From Streptomyces sp. RPT161 (GTDB taxonomy: Bacteria; Actinomycetota; Actinomycetes; Streptomycetales; Streptomycetaceae), in the NCBI RefSeq assembly GCF_027533845.1, contig NZ_JAPZVN010000007.1, positions 243,971 through 307,970 of the forward strand: DNA of 64,000 bases, in the 5' to 3' direction. Positions within the stretch are counted from its first letter, which is position 1, and each line of letters begins with the position of its first letter. The position numbers and the translations under genes are program-made. This document shows positions 34,766 through 43,500 of the stretch, one piece after another. A model generated the notes under the pieces. It had not been told where the DNA came from and ran no database searches. It worked only from the letters and a program-made list of their open reading frames with translations.

Positions 34766-35457
34766 TGGGCGTCCTGGCGCATCCGGGCCACGATCAGCTC
34801 GCGTGCGTCGTCCAGGTAGCGGACCAGTTCCGCTTCGGCGTCGCGGCTCCGGTCGGCCGCGAGCAGGTCGGCGATCTGCCGGTTGCGGCGCAGGAACGGT
34901 TCGTGGAGCGCGCGTGGATCGGACATCACGGCGAACGCCAGCCGGAGTTCGGCGAGCAGGCCGGCGAGGTAGGCGTCGATCCGCTCGCTGCCGGTGAGCG
35001 CGCCGACGGCGCGGTGGAAGCGCAGGTCGGCGTCGGCGACCGCGGACCAGTCGCCGTCCCGTGCGGCCGACTCGCCCGCGGCCACCGCCTCGGCGACCGG
35101 CGCCAGTCGGCCGGATCCGGTCGCGGACCGTACGCCCTCGGTCTCCAGGGCGCGGCGGGTCAGGTAGATGTCGGCGACGTCGGCGGGGCCGAGGCTGCGC
35201 ACGAAGACGCCCCGGTTCATCTCATGGACCACCAGGCGTTCATGGGCCAGCACCCGGAAGGCCTCGCGCAGGGTGTTGCGGGAGACCCCGAGGGCGCCGC
35301 CGAGCGCCTCCTCGGACAGCCGGGTGCCGGAGCGCAGGGCGCCCGCCGCGATCCGGTCGCGCAGTACGTCGGTGACCCGCCGCACGGTACTGGACCGGCC
35401 CAGGAGCAGACGGTCGGCGGCGAACTCCCCGAGCAGATCAGGGGGTGAGCTGTCCAT
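34762..35457 (-). CDS. GntR-family (FCD domain) transcriptional regulator
   Basis: A 231-residue regulator with an N-terminal winged helix (about 18-82, including LSEEALGGALGVSRNTLREAFRVL) and an FCD ligand-binding domain (about 90-220). In the FCD domain the first metal ligands are present (DADLRFHRAV). The usual later histidines are replaced (RRNRQIADLL and RYLDDA), which suggests a metal-free effector pocket. It is the first gene of the pxp operon, sharing an ATGA overlap with pxpA, and faces the DUF969-DUF979-pcp operon. Pyroglutamate or glutamate is the obvious candidate ligand. An FadR-type operator lies in the divergent gap. Confidence 0.85.
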   Translation of the reverse strand: MDSSPPDLLGEFAADRLLLGRSSTVRRVTDVLRDRIAAGALRSGTRLSEEALGGALGVSRNTLREAFRVLAHERLVVHEMNRGVFVRSLGPADVADIYLTRRALETEGVRSATGSGRLAPVAEAVAAGESAARDGDWSAVADADLRFHRAVGALTGSERIDAYLAGLLAELRLAFAVMSDPRALHEPFLRRNRQIADLLAADRSRDAEAELVRYLDDARELIVARMRQDAQ

Positions 35458-35510
35458 GGTGTCCCTTCCGCGGAATCACTGGACCCATATCGTGCATGAC
35501 TCTTGTGGAA

Positions 35511-35521
35511 TTGTTCAACAA
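35511..35521. promoter_or_regulatory. GntR/FadR-type operator TTGTTCAACAA
   Basis: An 11-mer with perfect 5-1-5 symmetry that fits the FadR-subfamily pattern TnGTnnnACnA. It lies in the 125-nt divergent region between the GntR gene (start 35457) and the DUF969 gene (start 35583), so it can control both operons. Confidence 0.6.
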
Positions 35522-35582
35522 CCTTCTAGCCTCCTCGCTACCTCCCCACAGCCGGTGGGGACCGAGCGCGGAAGGCGGACGG

Positions 35583-36299
35583 ATGCTCGCTCTGCTCGGC
35601 GTGCTCGTGGTGGTCGTCGGATTCGCCACGAAACGCAACCCCCTGCTCGTCGTTGGTGTGGCGGGCATCGTCACCGGCCTGTTCGGCGGCCTCAGTCCGC
35701 GTGCGGTGCTGGCCGACTTCGGCACCGGCTTCGCCGCCAGCCGCTCGGTGACCATCTTCGTGATCACCCTGCCGGTGATCGGCCTTCTGGAACGGTACGG
35801 GCTCAGAGAGCAGGCGCGTGCGCTCGTCACCAGGTTCGCTGCGCTGACCACCGGTCGCTTCCTCGCGCTGTACCTGATCCTGCGTCAACTTACGGCCGCC
35901 GTCGGGCTGGTAAGCCTCGGTGGCCCCGCGCAGGCGGTACGGCCGATGGTCGCGCCCATGGCGGAGGGGGCCGCGGAGCGTCGGTACGGGGCGCTGCCGG
36001 AGCGGACCCGGGAGCGGATCCGGTCCTTCGCCGCGAGCGCCGACAACGTCGGCCTGTTCTTCGGCGAGGACTGCTTCCTGGCGGTCGGCTCGATCCTGCT
36101 GATCACCGGGTTCGTCAACACCACGTACAAGACCCATCTGGAGCCGCTGGACCTGGCGCTGTGGGCGATACCGACCGCCGCCTGCGCCTGCCTGATCCAC
36201 GGCGCCCGCCTGCTGCGCCTGGACCGCACGCTGGAGCGCGAACTGGCCGCGGCCGAGGGCGCGTTGCCCCGCGCGGACGTCGAGGAGGCCGCCACATGA
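35583..36299 (+). CDS. DUF969 membrane protein, transporter subunit candidate
   Basis: A 238-residue integral membrane protein with about five hydrophobic segments (near residues 1-17, 21-42, 55-72, 95-118, 165-185 and 195-215). Conserved polar loops include FATKRNPLLVVG, FGTGFAASRS and SADNVGLFFGEDCFLAVGS. DUF969 proteins nearly always precede DUF979 proteins and pyroglutamyl peptidase genes in bacteria. The ATG at 35583 with GGAAGGCGGA upstream gives the normal start. Its stop overlaps the DUF979 start (ATGA), indicating a two-component permease. Transport has not been shown for this family as far as I know; pyroglutamate or its peptides are the inferred cargo. Confidence 0.85.
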   Translation: MLALLGVLVVVVGFATKRNPLLVVGVAGIVTGLFGGLSPRAVLADFGTGFAASRSVTIFVITLPVIGLLERYGLREQARALVTRFAALTTGRFLALYLILRQLTAAVGLVSLGGPAQAVRPMVAPMAEGAAERRYGALPERTRERIRSFAASADNVGLFFGEDCFLAVGSILLITGFVNTTYKTHLEPLDLALWAIPTAACACLIHGARLLRLDRTLERELAAAEGALPRADVEEAAT

Positions 36300-37264
36300 T
36301 CCAGGCGGAATGGTTCTACTGGCTGGTGGGCGCCGTCTTCCTGGCCATGGCCGGGCAGATGGCCATGGACCGGAGCAACCCCAGGCGGTTCGGCACCGCG
36401 GCCTTCTGGGGCCTGGTGGGCGCCGCGTTCGTCTACAGCACCTGGGTGGCGGACAAGACCGCGCCCGCCGAACCGCTCGGTGCCGCCGTGCTGGTCATGG
36501 TCTGCCTGGCCGGATTCGGCTTCACCGGACGCGGTACGGTGCCGGCCGCCCCGGCCGAGCGGCGTGCGGCCTCGGCGGCCCGGCTCGGCAACCGGCTGTT
36601 CGTCCCGGCGCTGACCATCCCCGCTGTGGCGATGGTGTGCGCGGTGGTGGTCAAGGGCTGGCACATCGGGCGAAGGCCGGTGCTGCAGGCGGGCAGTGAG
36701 ACGATCCTCGGGTTGGGCATCGGCACCGTCGTGGCGCTGGTCGTCGCCATGCTGGTGGTCCGCGAACGGCGGCCCGCCGCCCCACTGCAGGCCGGGCGCG
36801 GACTGCTGGAGACGATGGGCTACGTCATGCTGCTGCCCCAACTGCTCGCCACCCTCGGCACGATCTTCCAGGCCGCCGGGGTGGGCGACTCCGTGGGCAA
36901 GCTCACCGAACACGTGCTGCCGCACGGGCAGACCTATGTGGCGGTCGTCGTCTACTGCGCCGGGATGGCCGTGTTCACGGTGGTCATGGGCAACGGCTTC
37001 GCGGCGTTCCCGGTACTCACCGCGGCCGTCGGCTGGCCGCTGCTGATCCAGCAGGCCCACGGCAGGCCGGCGGTGGTACTGGCGGCCGGCATGCTCGCGG
37101 GCTTCTGCGGCACGCTGTGCACGCCGATGGCCGCCAACTTCAACCTGGTGCCCGCCACGCTGCTGGAGCTGAAGGACCAGTACGGCCCGATCAAGGCCCA
37201 GATCCCCACCGCGGTCGCGCTGTTGGCCTGCAACATCGTCATCATCTCGGTCTTCGCGTTCTGA
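36296..37264 (+). CDS. DUF979 membrane protein, transporter subunit candidate
   Basis: A 322-residue polytopic membrane protein with roughly nine hydrophobic helices. Characteristic loops are LLPQLLATLGTIFQAAGVG, VVMGNGFAAFPVLTAAVGWP and FCGTLCTPMAANFNLVPA, whose re-entrant, small-residue-rich look recalls anion and amino-acid permeases. It is translationally coupled to DUF969 and followed 34 nt later by pcp. In many genomes the DUF969-DUF979-pcp trio is conserved. With 5-oxoprolinase genes opposite, import or export of pyroglutamate is the simplest model. Confidence 0.85.
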   Translation: MIQAEWFYWLVGAVFLAMAGQMAMDRSNPRRFGTAAFWGLVGAAFVYSTWVADKTAPAEPLGAAVLVMVCLAGFGFTGRGTVPAAPAERRAASAARLGNRLFVPALTIPAVAMVCAVVVKGWHIGRRPVLQAGSETILGLGIGTVVALVVAMLVVRERRPAAPLQAGRGLLETMGYVMLLPQLLATLGTIFQAAGVGDSVGKLTEHVLPHGQTYVAVVVYCAGMAVFTVVMGNGFAAFPVLTAAVGWPLLIQQAHGRPAVVLAAGMLAGFCGTLCTPMAANFNLVPATLLELKDQYGPIKAQIPTAVALLACNIVIISVFAF

Positions 37265-37298
37265 GCGCCGAGGACCGGCGAAGCCCCGAAGGAGCGTT

Positions 37299-37943
37299 GT
37301 GACCCGCGTACTCCTCACCGGATTCGAGCCGTTCGACGGCGAGCGCGTCAACCCGTCCTGGCAGGCGGTCTGGCGGCTGGCCGCGGCACCGCCGGACGGC
37401 TGCGACATCACGGCGGTCCAACTGCCCTGCGCCTTCGGGTCCTCGCTGGACGCGCTGCGGGCGGCGGTCGAACGCGCCGACCCCGAGGTCGTGGTGTGCG
37501 TCGGCCAGGCGGGCGGCCGGGCCGATCTGACCGTGGAGCGGGCGGCGGTGAACGTCAACGACGCCGCCATACCGGACAATGCCGGGCGGCAGCCCATCGA
37601 CGCCCCGGTCGTCGGCTGGGGCCCCGTCGGGTACTTCGCCACCCTGCCGGTCAAGGCGTGCGTCGCCGCAGCCCGTGCGGCGGGAGTGCCCGCCTCTGTC
37701 TCCCAGACTGCTGGGACATATGTGTGCAATCACGTCTTCTACGGACTGATGCACCTCATCGCCACCGAACGCCCAGCGCTGCGCGGGGGGTTCGTGCACA
37801 TCCCGTACGCGCCCGAGCAGGTCCTCGATCGGGCGCTGCCCTCGATGTCCGTTACGCTGGCCGTCGAAGGACTACGGGCCGTGGTGGCGGCCGCCGTCTC
37901 CCGGCGCGAGGACATCGCGGCGGTGGGCGGCGCGACGCACTGA
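37299..37943 (+). CDS. pcp: pyroglutamyl-peptidase I (pyrrolidone-carboxylate peptidase)
   Basis: A 214-residue cysteine peptidase of family C15 that removes N-terminal pyroglutamate from peptides. The catalytic triad is complete: E80 in RADLTVERAAVN, C143 in GTYVCNHVFYG and H167 in GFVHIPYAPEQ. Length and the N-terminal LLTGFEPFDGE are canonical. It starts at GTG 37299 with GAAGGAG 6-12 nt upstream and ends the DUF969-DUF979-pcp operon. Released pyroglutamate would be opened by the PxpABC enzyme encoded divergently. Confidence 0.93.
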   Translation: MTRVLLTGFEPFDGERVNPSWQAVWRLAAAPPDGCDITAVQLPCAFGSSLDALRAAVERADPEVVVCVGQAGGRADLTVERAAVNVNDAAIPDNAGRQPIDAPVVGWGPVGYFATLPVKACVAAARAAGVPASVSQTAGTYVCNHVFYGLMHLIATERPALRGGFVHIPYAPEQVLDRALPSMSVTLAVEGLRAVVAAAVSRREDIAAVGGATH

Positions 37944-38009
37944 CGCCGGAGCCGGGCTGGACAGACCCCCGCAATCCGCGCCGTTTCGTGCGTTGTCAGT
38001 GTGACCACC

Positions 38010-38015
38010 TAATCT
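38010..38015 (+). promoter_or_regulatory. -10 element TAATCT of a probable leaderless promoter
   Basis: TAATCT fits the actinobacterial TAnnnT -10 and ends 7 nt before the GTG start of the kleisin-like gene. No Shine-Dalgarno precedes that GTG. Transcription would start at or next to the initiation codon. The -35 region is not evident. Confidence 0.45.
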
Positions 38016-38022
38016 GTCCGTC

Positions 38023-39579
38023 GTGACTGCGTCCACTGCGGAAACCGTGCCGCACCCGAACACCGGCTCCTCGCGCCCCGTCGCGCCGGGACCCGCCGCC
38101 GACGAGGGCCTGGCCCGTCGGCTCAAGGCGCTGGCCTGCACGGCTCCGCTGCACGACCTGGACGCCCGCAAGGCCAACCTGGCGGGCGAGTACTCCACGT
38201 ACGCCATGGCCGAAGTGGCGCTCGCCGCCATCGACCTGGTCACGCTCACCATGGACTTCGACACCGGTGCCGACCACGACCAGATAGTCGCCCGGCTGCA
38301 GCCGCGGGTCGCCGCCCAGGCCCCGGGGCGCCCCGCGGAGGAGCACGAACGGGTCGCCCGCTGGGTGCTGGAGAACCTGATCAACGTCGGCAGCGTCGAC
38401 CGAGGCTTCCGCGCCGTCTACGGCACGTTCGGCGCCGACGGCGCCTATGTGCGCCGCGACTACGACTTCAAGCTGATCGAAGAGGTCCCGGGCCCCGGCG
38501 GCACCGTCTATCTGCGCACCACCGACGAAGCGGTCAACGTCCTCGTCGGCGCCCTGGACACCGACGTCACCAGCGCCCAGATCGCCGCAGAGGTCAAGCT
38601 GGAGGTGCTGATCAGCCGAGGGCGGCTGGCCGACGCCCAACTCGCCGCCGAGCAGGCCCGCTACCGCACCGTGCAGTACGCCGAGACGCTGCGCCGCGCC
38701 CTGGAGGCGACCCGGCGGGACGTCCGCGCGGTGGACTGGCTGCGCGCGGTGCCCGACATGATCAACGAGGCGCTGGACCACGTCGCCGACCGCTACCGGC
38801 ACGAGAACGCGATCCTCACCAACATCCGCAAGGCCCGCGACGAGGCCACCGAACCGGAGCACAAGCGGCGCGCCGCCGAACTCGTGGACATCGTCAAGGA
38901 CTGCATCCGCCGCCACACCCAGTTGCAGTCCCGGCTCCTGGAAGCGGGCCCGCTGTTCCGTGCCGAGCAGGACCGGCAGGCCTTCGCCACACCGGTCGCC
39001 CGCGCCGGACTCGACCTGTACGGGCAACTGCTGGCGCCGCTGCTGCCGCTGCCCGTGGAGCGCGCCAGCCGGGTCACCGACGCGTTCTTCGCGCACGGCA
39101 CCGGACTGCGCACCCCGCCGGCGGTGCGCGTGGGCGACCTGATCGAGACACTGCTCACCCCGCCGCTGGAGCGCGAACACCTCGGCGCCGAGATGCCCGA
39201 GCCGGACCTGGTCGCCACCCCGGAGGACAGCCGGTTCAGCGAGGCGCAGCTGGAAGCCGCGCTGGAACTGCTCGACCTGCCGCACGACGCGCCCCGCAGA
39301 CTCTCCGGCCTGCTGGCCGAGGCCCGCCGCCGCGACCCCGAACTGCCGTACCTTGTCGCGCTGTTGGCGGTGCACGCGGCCAGCCCGCCGGTCGGCACCG
39401 CCTACCGGCAGGGCGAGCAGCGGCTGCTGTTCGCCGTGGACGACGGTGCGGAGCTGGACGATCCGGAGTTCGGCGGCGCCGATCTGATCGTCGGCGCCGC
39501 GCTGCTGGACGCGGCGGGCATGGCACTGGACCGGACGGTGGAGAACACCGCAGGCAAGGACGAAGGACACCGCGAGTGA
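38023..39579 (+). CDS. kleisin-like subunit of a MukBEF/Jet-type condensin (JetA/MksF-like)
   Basis: A 518-residue, almost wholly helical protein that I do not recognise by name. Its size, first position in a large-SMC operon and architecture fit the kleisin of Mks/Jet systems. The N-terminal winged-helix-like region (about 45-185: YAMAEVALAAIDLVTLTMDF, then RDYDFKLIEEV and LRTTDEAVNVLVGALDTD) leads to a long helical or coiled region (about 190-330: ADAQLAAEQARYRTVQYAETLRRALEATRRDVRAVDW). A C-terminal domain follows (about 335-510). It starts at GTG 38023, apparently leaderless, and overlaps the next gene's start. The assignment is structural inference, not motif proof. Confidence 0.6.
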   Translation: MTASTAETVPHPNTGSSRPVAPGPAADEGLARRLKALACTAPLHDLDARKANLAGEYSTYAMAEVALAAIDLVTLTMDFDTGADHDQIVARLQPRVAAQAPGRPAEEHERVARWVLENLINVGSVDRGFRAVYGTFGADGAYVRRDYDFKLIEEVPGPGGTVYLRTTDEAVNVLVGALDTDVTSAQIAAEVKLEVLISRGRLADAQLAAEQARYRTVQYAETLRRALEATRRDVRAVDWLRAVPDMINEALDHVADRYRHENAILTNIRKARDEATEPEHKRRAAELVDIVKDCIRRHTQLQSRLLEAGPLFRAEQDRQAFATPVARAGLDLYGQLLAPLLPLPVERASRVTDAFFAHGTGLRTPPAVRVGDLIETLLTPPLEREHLGAEMPEPDLVATPEDSRFSEAQLEAALELLDLPHDAPRRLSGLLAEARRRDPELPYLVALLAVHAASPPVGTAYRQGEQRLLFAVDDGAELDDPEFGGADLIVGAALLDAAGMALDRTVENTAGKDEGHRE

Positions 39580-40460
39580 TGGACGACGGCGAGAACCTGG
39601 CCCCCGCACCGGAACCGGAGGCCGTCCGCCCGGCGGCGGTCACCCCGGCCGACGCCGCCGACGCCGCCCGGCTGGTCGCCTTCGGGCTACAGCCCAAGCT
39701 GCTGCCCGCCCGCGACGCCGAGTACGCCGAGCTGATCCGGCGGCACCGGGAGGATCCGGCGTTCGCCCGGCTCGCCGACGCGGTCGCCGCCGGACTGGGA
39801 CTGGTGGTGCTGGAGGTCTCACCGCGCGCCGGAATGGCGGTGGCCGCGGGCGAGGACTCGGTGTTCGCGGTGCGCATGGGCGACTACTCACGGCGCGCCG
39901 CCTCCGACTCCAGCGACCGCTTCCTGCACGGCCTGGCGCATCTGGCGGTCGCCGCCCTGGCGTTCCCGCGCCCGGCCGACCTGGCGGACGACGGCTACAT
40001 CGGCCGGATCACGGTCAACGGAGTGGACGCCTTCGTCCGCCAGGCATGCCGCCGCCTGGAAGAACGCGCCGAGGAGCAGGGCGAGAACAGCGACCCGGCC
40101 AGCGACGCGCCCGGCCTGGAGGCGGCCTGGCGGGTCTACGCGCGGCGCAGCGCCACCGGCGCCACCAAGGACGCGCGCAGGCTGGCCGGCTCGACCACCG
40201 GCATCGTCGGCAAGGCGGTGGCGTTCCTGGTGGACTCCGGCTTCCTCCAGCGCACCGGTGACGAGTCGGGTGGCACGTACCGCACCACCGCCCGCTACCA
40301 GTTGCAGGTCCGAGATCTTGCGGGCAGCGCCGCCATGGCCGAACTGCTGGACCTCGGCGTGGTCCCGGTCGGCGACGGCACGGCGAGTCTGCTGCCGCCG
40401 GGCGAGGGCGACGAGTTCGAGCTGGTCGCCGAAGCGGGCCTGCCGTTTCACGGCTCGTAA
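39579..40460 (+). CDS. KITE/MukE-like small subunit of the condensin-type operon (JetB/MksE-like)
   Basis: A 293-residue protein. After an acidic, Pro-rich tail come two winged-helix-like segments. One is near 50-130 (LIRRHREDPAFARLADAVAAGLGLVVLEVS, then RFLHGLAHLAVAALAFP). The other is near 165-250 (ARRLAGSTTGIVGKAVAFLVDSGFLQRTGDES, then YRTTARYQLQVRDL), the helix-wing pattern of MukE/MksE-type KITE proteins. ATG 39579 shares its A with the upstream TGA; an in-frame GTG at 39576 is also possible. A 90-nt gap with a perfect palindrome separates it from the SMC gene. MksE proteins normally bridge the kleisin and SMC heads. Confidence 0.6.
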   Translation: MDDGENLAPAPEPEAVRPAAVTPADAADAARLVAFGLQPKLLPARDAEYAELIRRHREDPAFARLADAVAAGLGLVVLEVSPRAGMAVAAGEDSVFAVRMGDYSRRAASDSSDRFLHGLAHLAVAALAFPRPADLADDGYIGRITVNGVDAFVRQACRRLEERAEEQGENSDPASDAPGLEAAWRVYARRSATGATKDARRLAGSTTGIVGKAVAFLVDSGFLQRTGDESGGTYRTTARYQLQVRDLAGSAAMAELLDLGVVPVGDGTASLLPPGEGDEFELVAEAGLPFHGS

Positions 40461-40471
40461 GGAGATCTGCG

Positions 40472-40489
40472 CTGGGGGCCGGCCCCCAG
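40472..40489. promoter_or_regulatory. perfect palindrome CTGGGGGCCGGCCCCCAG between jetB-like and SMC genes
   Basis: An 18-bp perfect palindrome 11 nt after the jetB-like stop. A second stem, CCGGGG-CCCG-CCCCGG, is at 40497-40512. In an operon otherwise joined by overlaps they may attenuate the SMC gene or protect mRNA ends, setting subunit ratios. Without a U-tract, complete termination is not expected. Confidence 0.5.
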
Positions 40490-40550
40490 ACCACCACCGG
40501 GGCCCGCCCCGGACCCCGTCCGAACCAACCCACATACCGAGAGTCCCGCC

Positions 40551-43500
40551 ATGTACGAGCTGTCCCGGGTCCGCCTCTACTCCATCGGACCGGCCGGTGC
40601 GCGCTACGCCGACACCGTGCTGGACCTGCGGGGCGTCGGCGACCCGGTTCCGCAGCCCGCGCCCGCCCAGGGCCAGTTCTTCGAGGACGAGCCCGCCGGG
40701 CCGCCGCGCCGGCCCGCGCCCGCGGGCGTGCTGTTCCTGGAGAACGGCGGCGGCAAGTCGGTACTGCTGAAGCTGATCTTCTCCGTGATGCTGCCCGGCC
40801 ACCGCAACACCCTCGGCGGCGCCAGCTCCGGTGTGCTGCGCAAGTTCCTGCTCGCCGACGACTGCGGGCACGTCGCGCTGGAGTGGCAGCACACCATCAC
40901 CGGTGAACTCGTGGTGGTGGGCAAGGTCAGCGAATGGCGCGGTCGCCAGGTCTCCTCCGACCCGCGCAAGTTCGCCGAGGCCTGGTACTCGTTCCGGCCG
41001 GGCCCCGGCCTCAGCCTGGACTCGCTGCCGGTCGCCGAGGCCGCCTCGGTGCGCCCGCCCGCCGAAGGGATGTCCGGGGCGCGTGGCCGCCGACGCACCA
41101 TGAAGGGGTTCCGCGACGCCCTCACCGAGGCCGGAAAGGTCTATCCGCACCTCGACGTGGTGTGGGAGGAGATCCACGACCGCTGGAACGAGCACCTCGG
41201 CGACCTCGGCCTGGACCCCGAACTCTTCCGCTACCAGCGGGAGATGAACGCCGACGAGGGCGAGGCCGCAGGACTGTTCGCGGTCAAGAAGGACTCCGAC
41301 TTCACCGACCTGCTGCTGCGCGCCGTCACCGACACCCGGGACACCGACGGCCTGGCCGACCTGGTGCACGGCTTCGCCAACAAACTCGGCCGACGTGCCG
41401 AGTTGACCGCCGAACGGGACTTCACCGCCGGATCCCTCGACCACCTCGAACGCATCGTGGCGGGCACCGAGCAGCGCGACCGGGCCCGCGGCGTGCACGG
41501 CCAGAGCGAGCGCCGCACCCGGGAGCTGGCCCGGCGGCTGTCCGCCCGCGCCCACCAGGAGCGCGGCCGCGCCGCCGCACTCGACCAGCAGGTCGGCGAC
41601 GCCGCCCGCTCGGTCACCGACGCGGACGCCGCCCGCGCTCGTACCGCCCTGATCAGCGCCGAACTGGCATACCGGCACGCCTCGTTGAGCCTGGCCGCCG
41701 CCGAGAAGGACGCCGCGGCACTGCGCCGTGAGCTGGTCGACGCCCGGACCCTGCACGCCGCGTGGCAGGCAGCGGAGATCGTGCTGCGGCACCGCGCCGC
41801 CGCCGACCGCTCGGCCCGGGTGGCCGCCGCCATCCGCGAGGCCGAACGCGACGCGGCCCCCGCGCTCGCCGCCCGCGCCAAGGCCGCCACTGATCTGGTG
41901 CGCGCGCTGCGCGCCGCCGCGGACCGGGCCGAGCGCCAGGCCGACGAGGAGGAGGAGCGCTCCATCGCGCTCCAGGCCGAGGCCGACAGCGCGCACCGGG
42001 ACGCCACCGCCGCCGCCACCGGCGCACAGCGCGCCCGCAGTGAGATCGGCCACCTCCAGCAGCGGCTGGCCGAGGTCGAGCAGGAGACCGCGGAAGCGGT
42101 ACGCGCCGGATGGCTGGACGACGCGGCCCCGGACGCCGATCCGGCGCGCGCCGCCCTGGAGGCCAGCGACGCGGAGAAGACCGCCGTCGCCGCCTGGGAG
42201 ACGGCACGTGACGCCGCGCGTGCCGCCGCCGACCGGGCCCGTGAGGCGGCCGCCGAGGAGGCCCGCGCCGAACTCGCCGCCGCTCGTGGCACGGACGCCC
42301 TGGAGGCCGCCGAGTCCGGCCAGGGGGCCGAGCTGCGCACGGCCGCCGCGCTGGCCGCGCAACCCCGGCTCGCCGAACTGCTCGGCCTTGAGGCGCCGCA
42401 CGCCGCAACCGCCGGCATCCCGGCCCCGCGCGCCGGCACCCCGGACGACACCGCCCAAGGCGGCGCGGCCGGGCAGGCGTTGAGCGTCGAGGAACTGGAC
42501 CGCAACGCCGAGACGCTGCGCGAACTGCTCGGCGGCAGCGTGGCCGCCGCCGAACGGCAGCTGTTCGAGCTGCGCACCTCGGCCGCCGAGGACTCCCGGA
42601 TCCTGGCCGCGCTGGGCGACGGGGGACTGCTGCCGCCGTCCCCCGATGTGCTGGCCACCGTGGAGTACCTCGGTGAGCACGGCGTGCCCGCGCTGCCCGG
42701 CTGGCGCTATCTGGCCCAGGCCGTCGACCCGGCCGACCACGCGGCGGTGCTGTCGACCCGGCCGGAACTGGTCGACGGTGTGGTGGTCACCGACCCCGAC
42801 ACCTATCAGCGGGCCCGCGGCATCCTGGCGGAGGCCGCGCTGCTGCCCCGCTCGACCGTTGCGGTGGGCACCGCCGCCGCGCTGCTCGCGCCAACTCCGG
42901 CCGGGCAAGCGGCTGATGACGTCTTCCTCGTACCGCCGAACCCGGCCATGCACGACGAGCAGGCAGCCGACGGGGAGCGGCAGGCGCTGCGGCAGCGGGC
43001 CGCCGCCCGCGACGAGGAGATCAGGGCGCTCGCCGCCCGGCTGGGGCACGACCGCGAACTCGCCGCCCGGCTCGACTCATGGCGCGCCTCCTGCCCGCCG
43101 GGACGGTTGACCGAACTCGCCGCCGCCGTCGAGACCGCCCGTGCCGCCGCCGGCGCGGCCCAGCAGGAGCTGGCCGAGGCCCGGGTACGGCGCGCGGAGG
43201 CCGATGAGACGGCCGCCGAGGCGTCCCGGGTGCGCGACGAGCGCCAGGAGGCGGCGCAGCGGGCCCGCCGCCGCGCCGATGCGCTCGCCGGGCTGGCGTT
43301 CCGGTTGCGGGAGCGGGCAGCGTGGCAGCGCAGGGCGCGGGAACTCGCCGAGGAGGCCGCCGAGGCCGAGGAGTGCGCCGAGTCCTGCCTGGCCCGAGCC
43401 CGCTCCGCCGACGAGGACCGCCGCGCCGCCCAGCGCGCCGCCGACGACGCCCGCCGCACCGTACGGGCACTGCGCGCCGAGCGCGCCGAGATCGCGGGCG

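Noticed and set aside
35885..37729. 614-codon minus-strand frame opposite DUF979 and pcp
   Set aside because: Antisense to two solid genes; composition is that of a shadow frame.
39888..43049. 1053-codon open frame on the minus strand across the condensin operon
   Set aside because: It is antisense to three genes with clear motifs; its Gly/Arg/Val-rich, motif-free sequence is the usual shadow of GC-biased codons.
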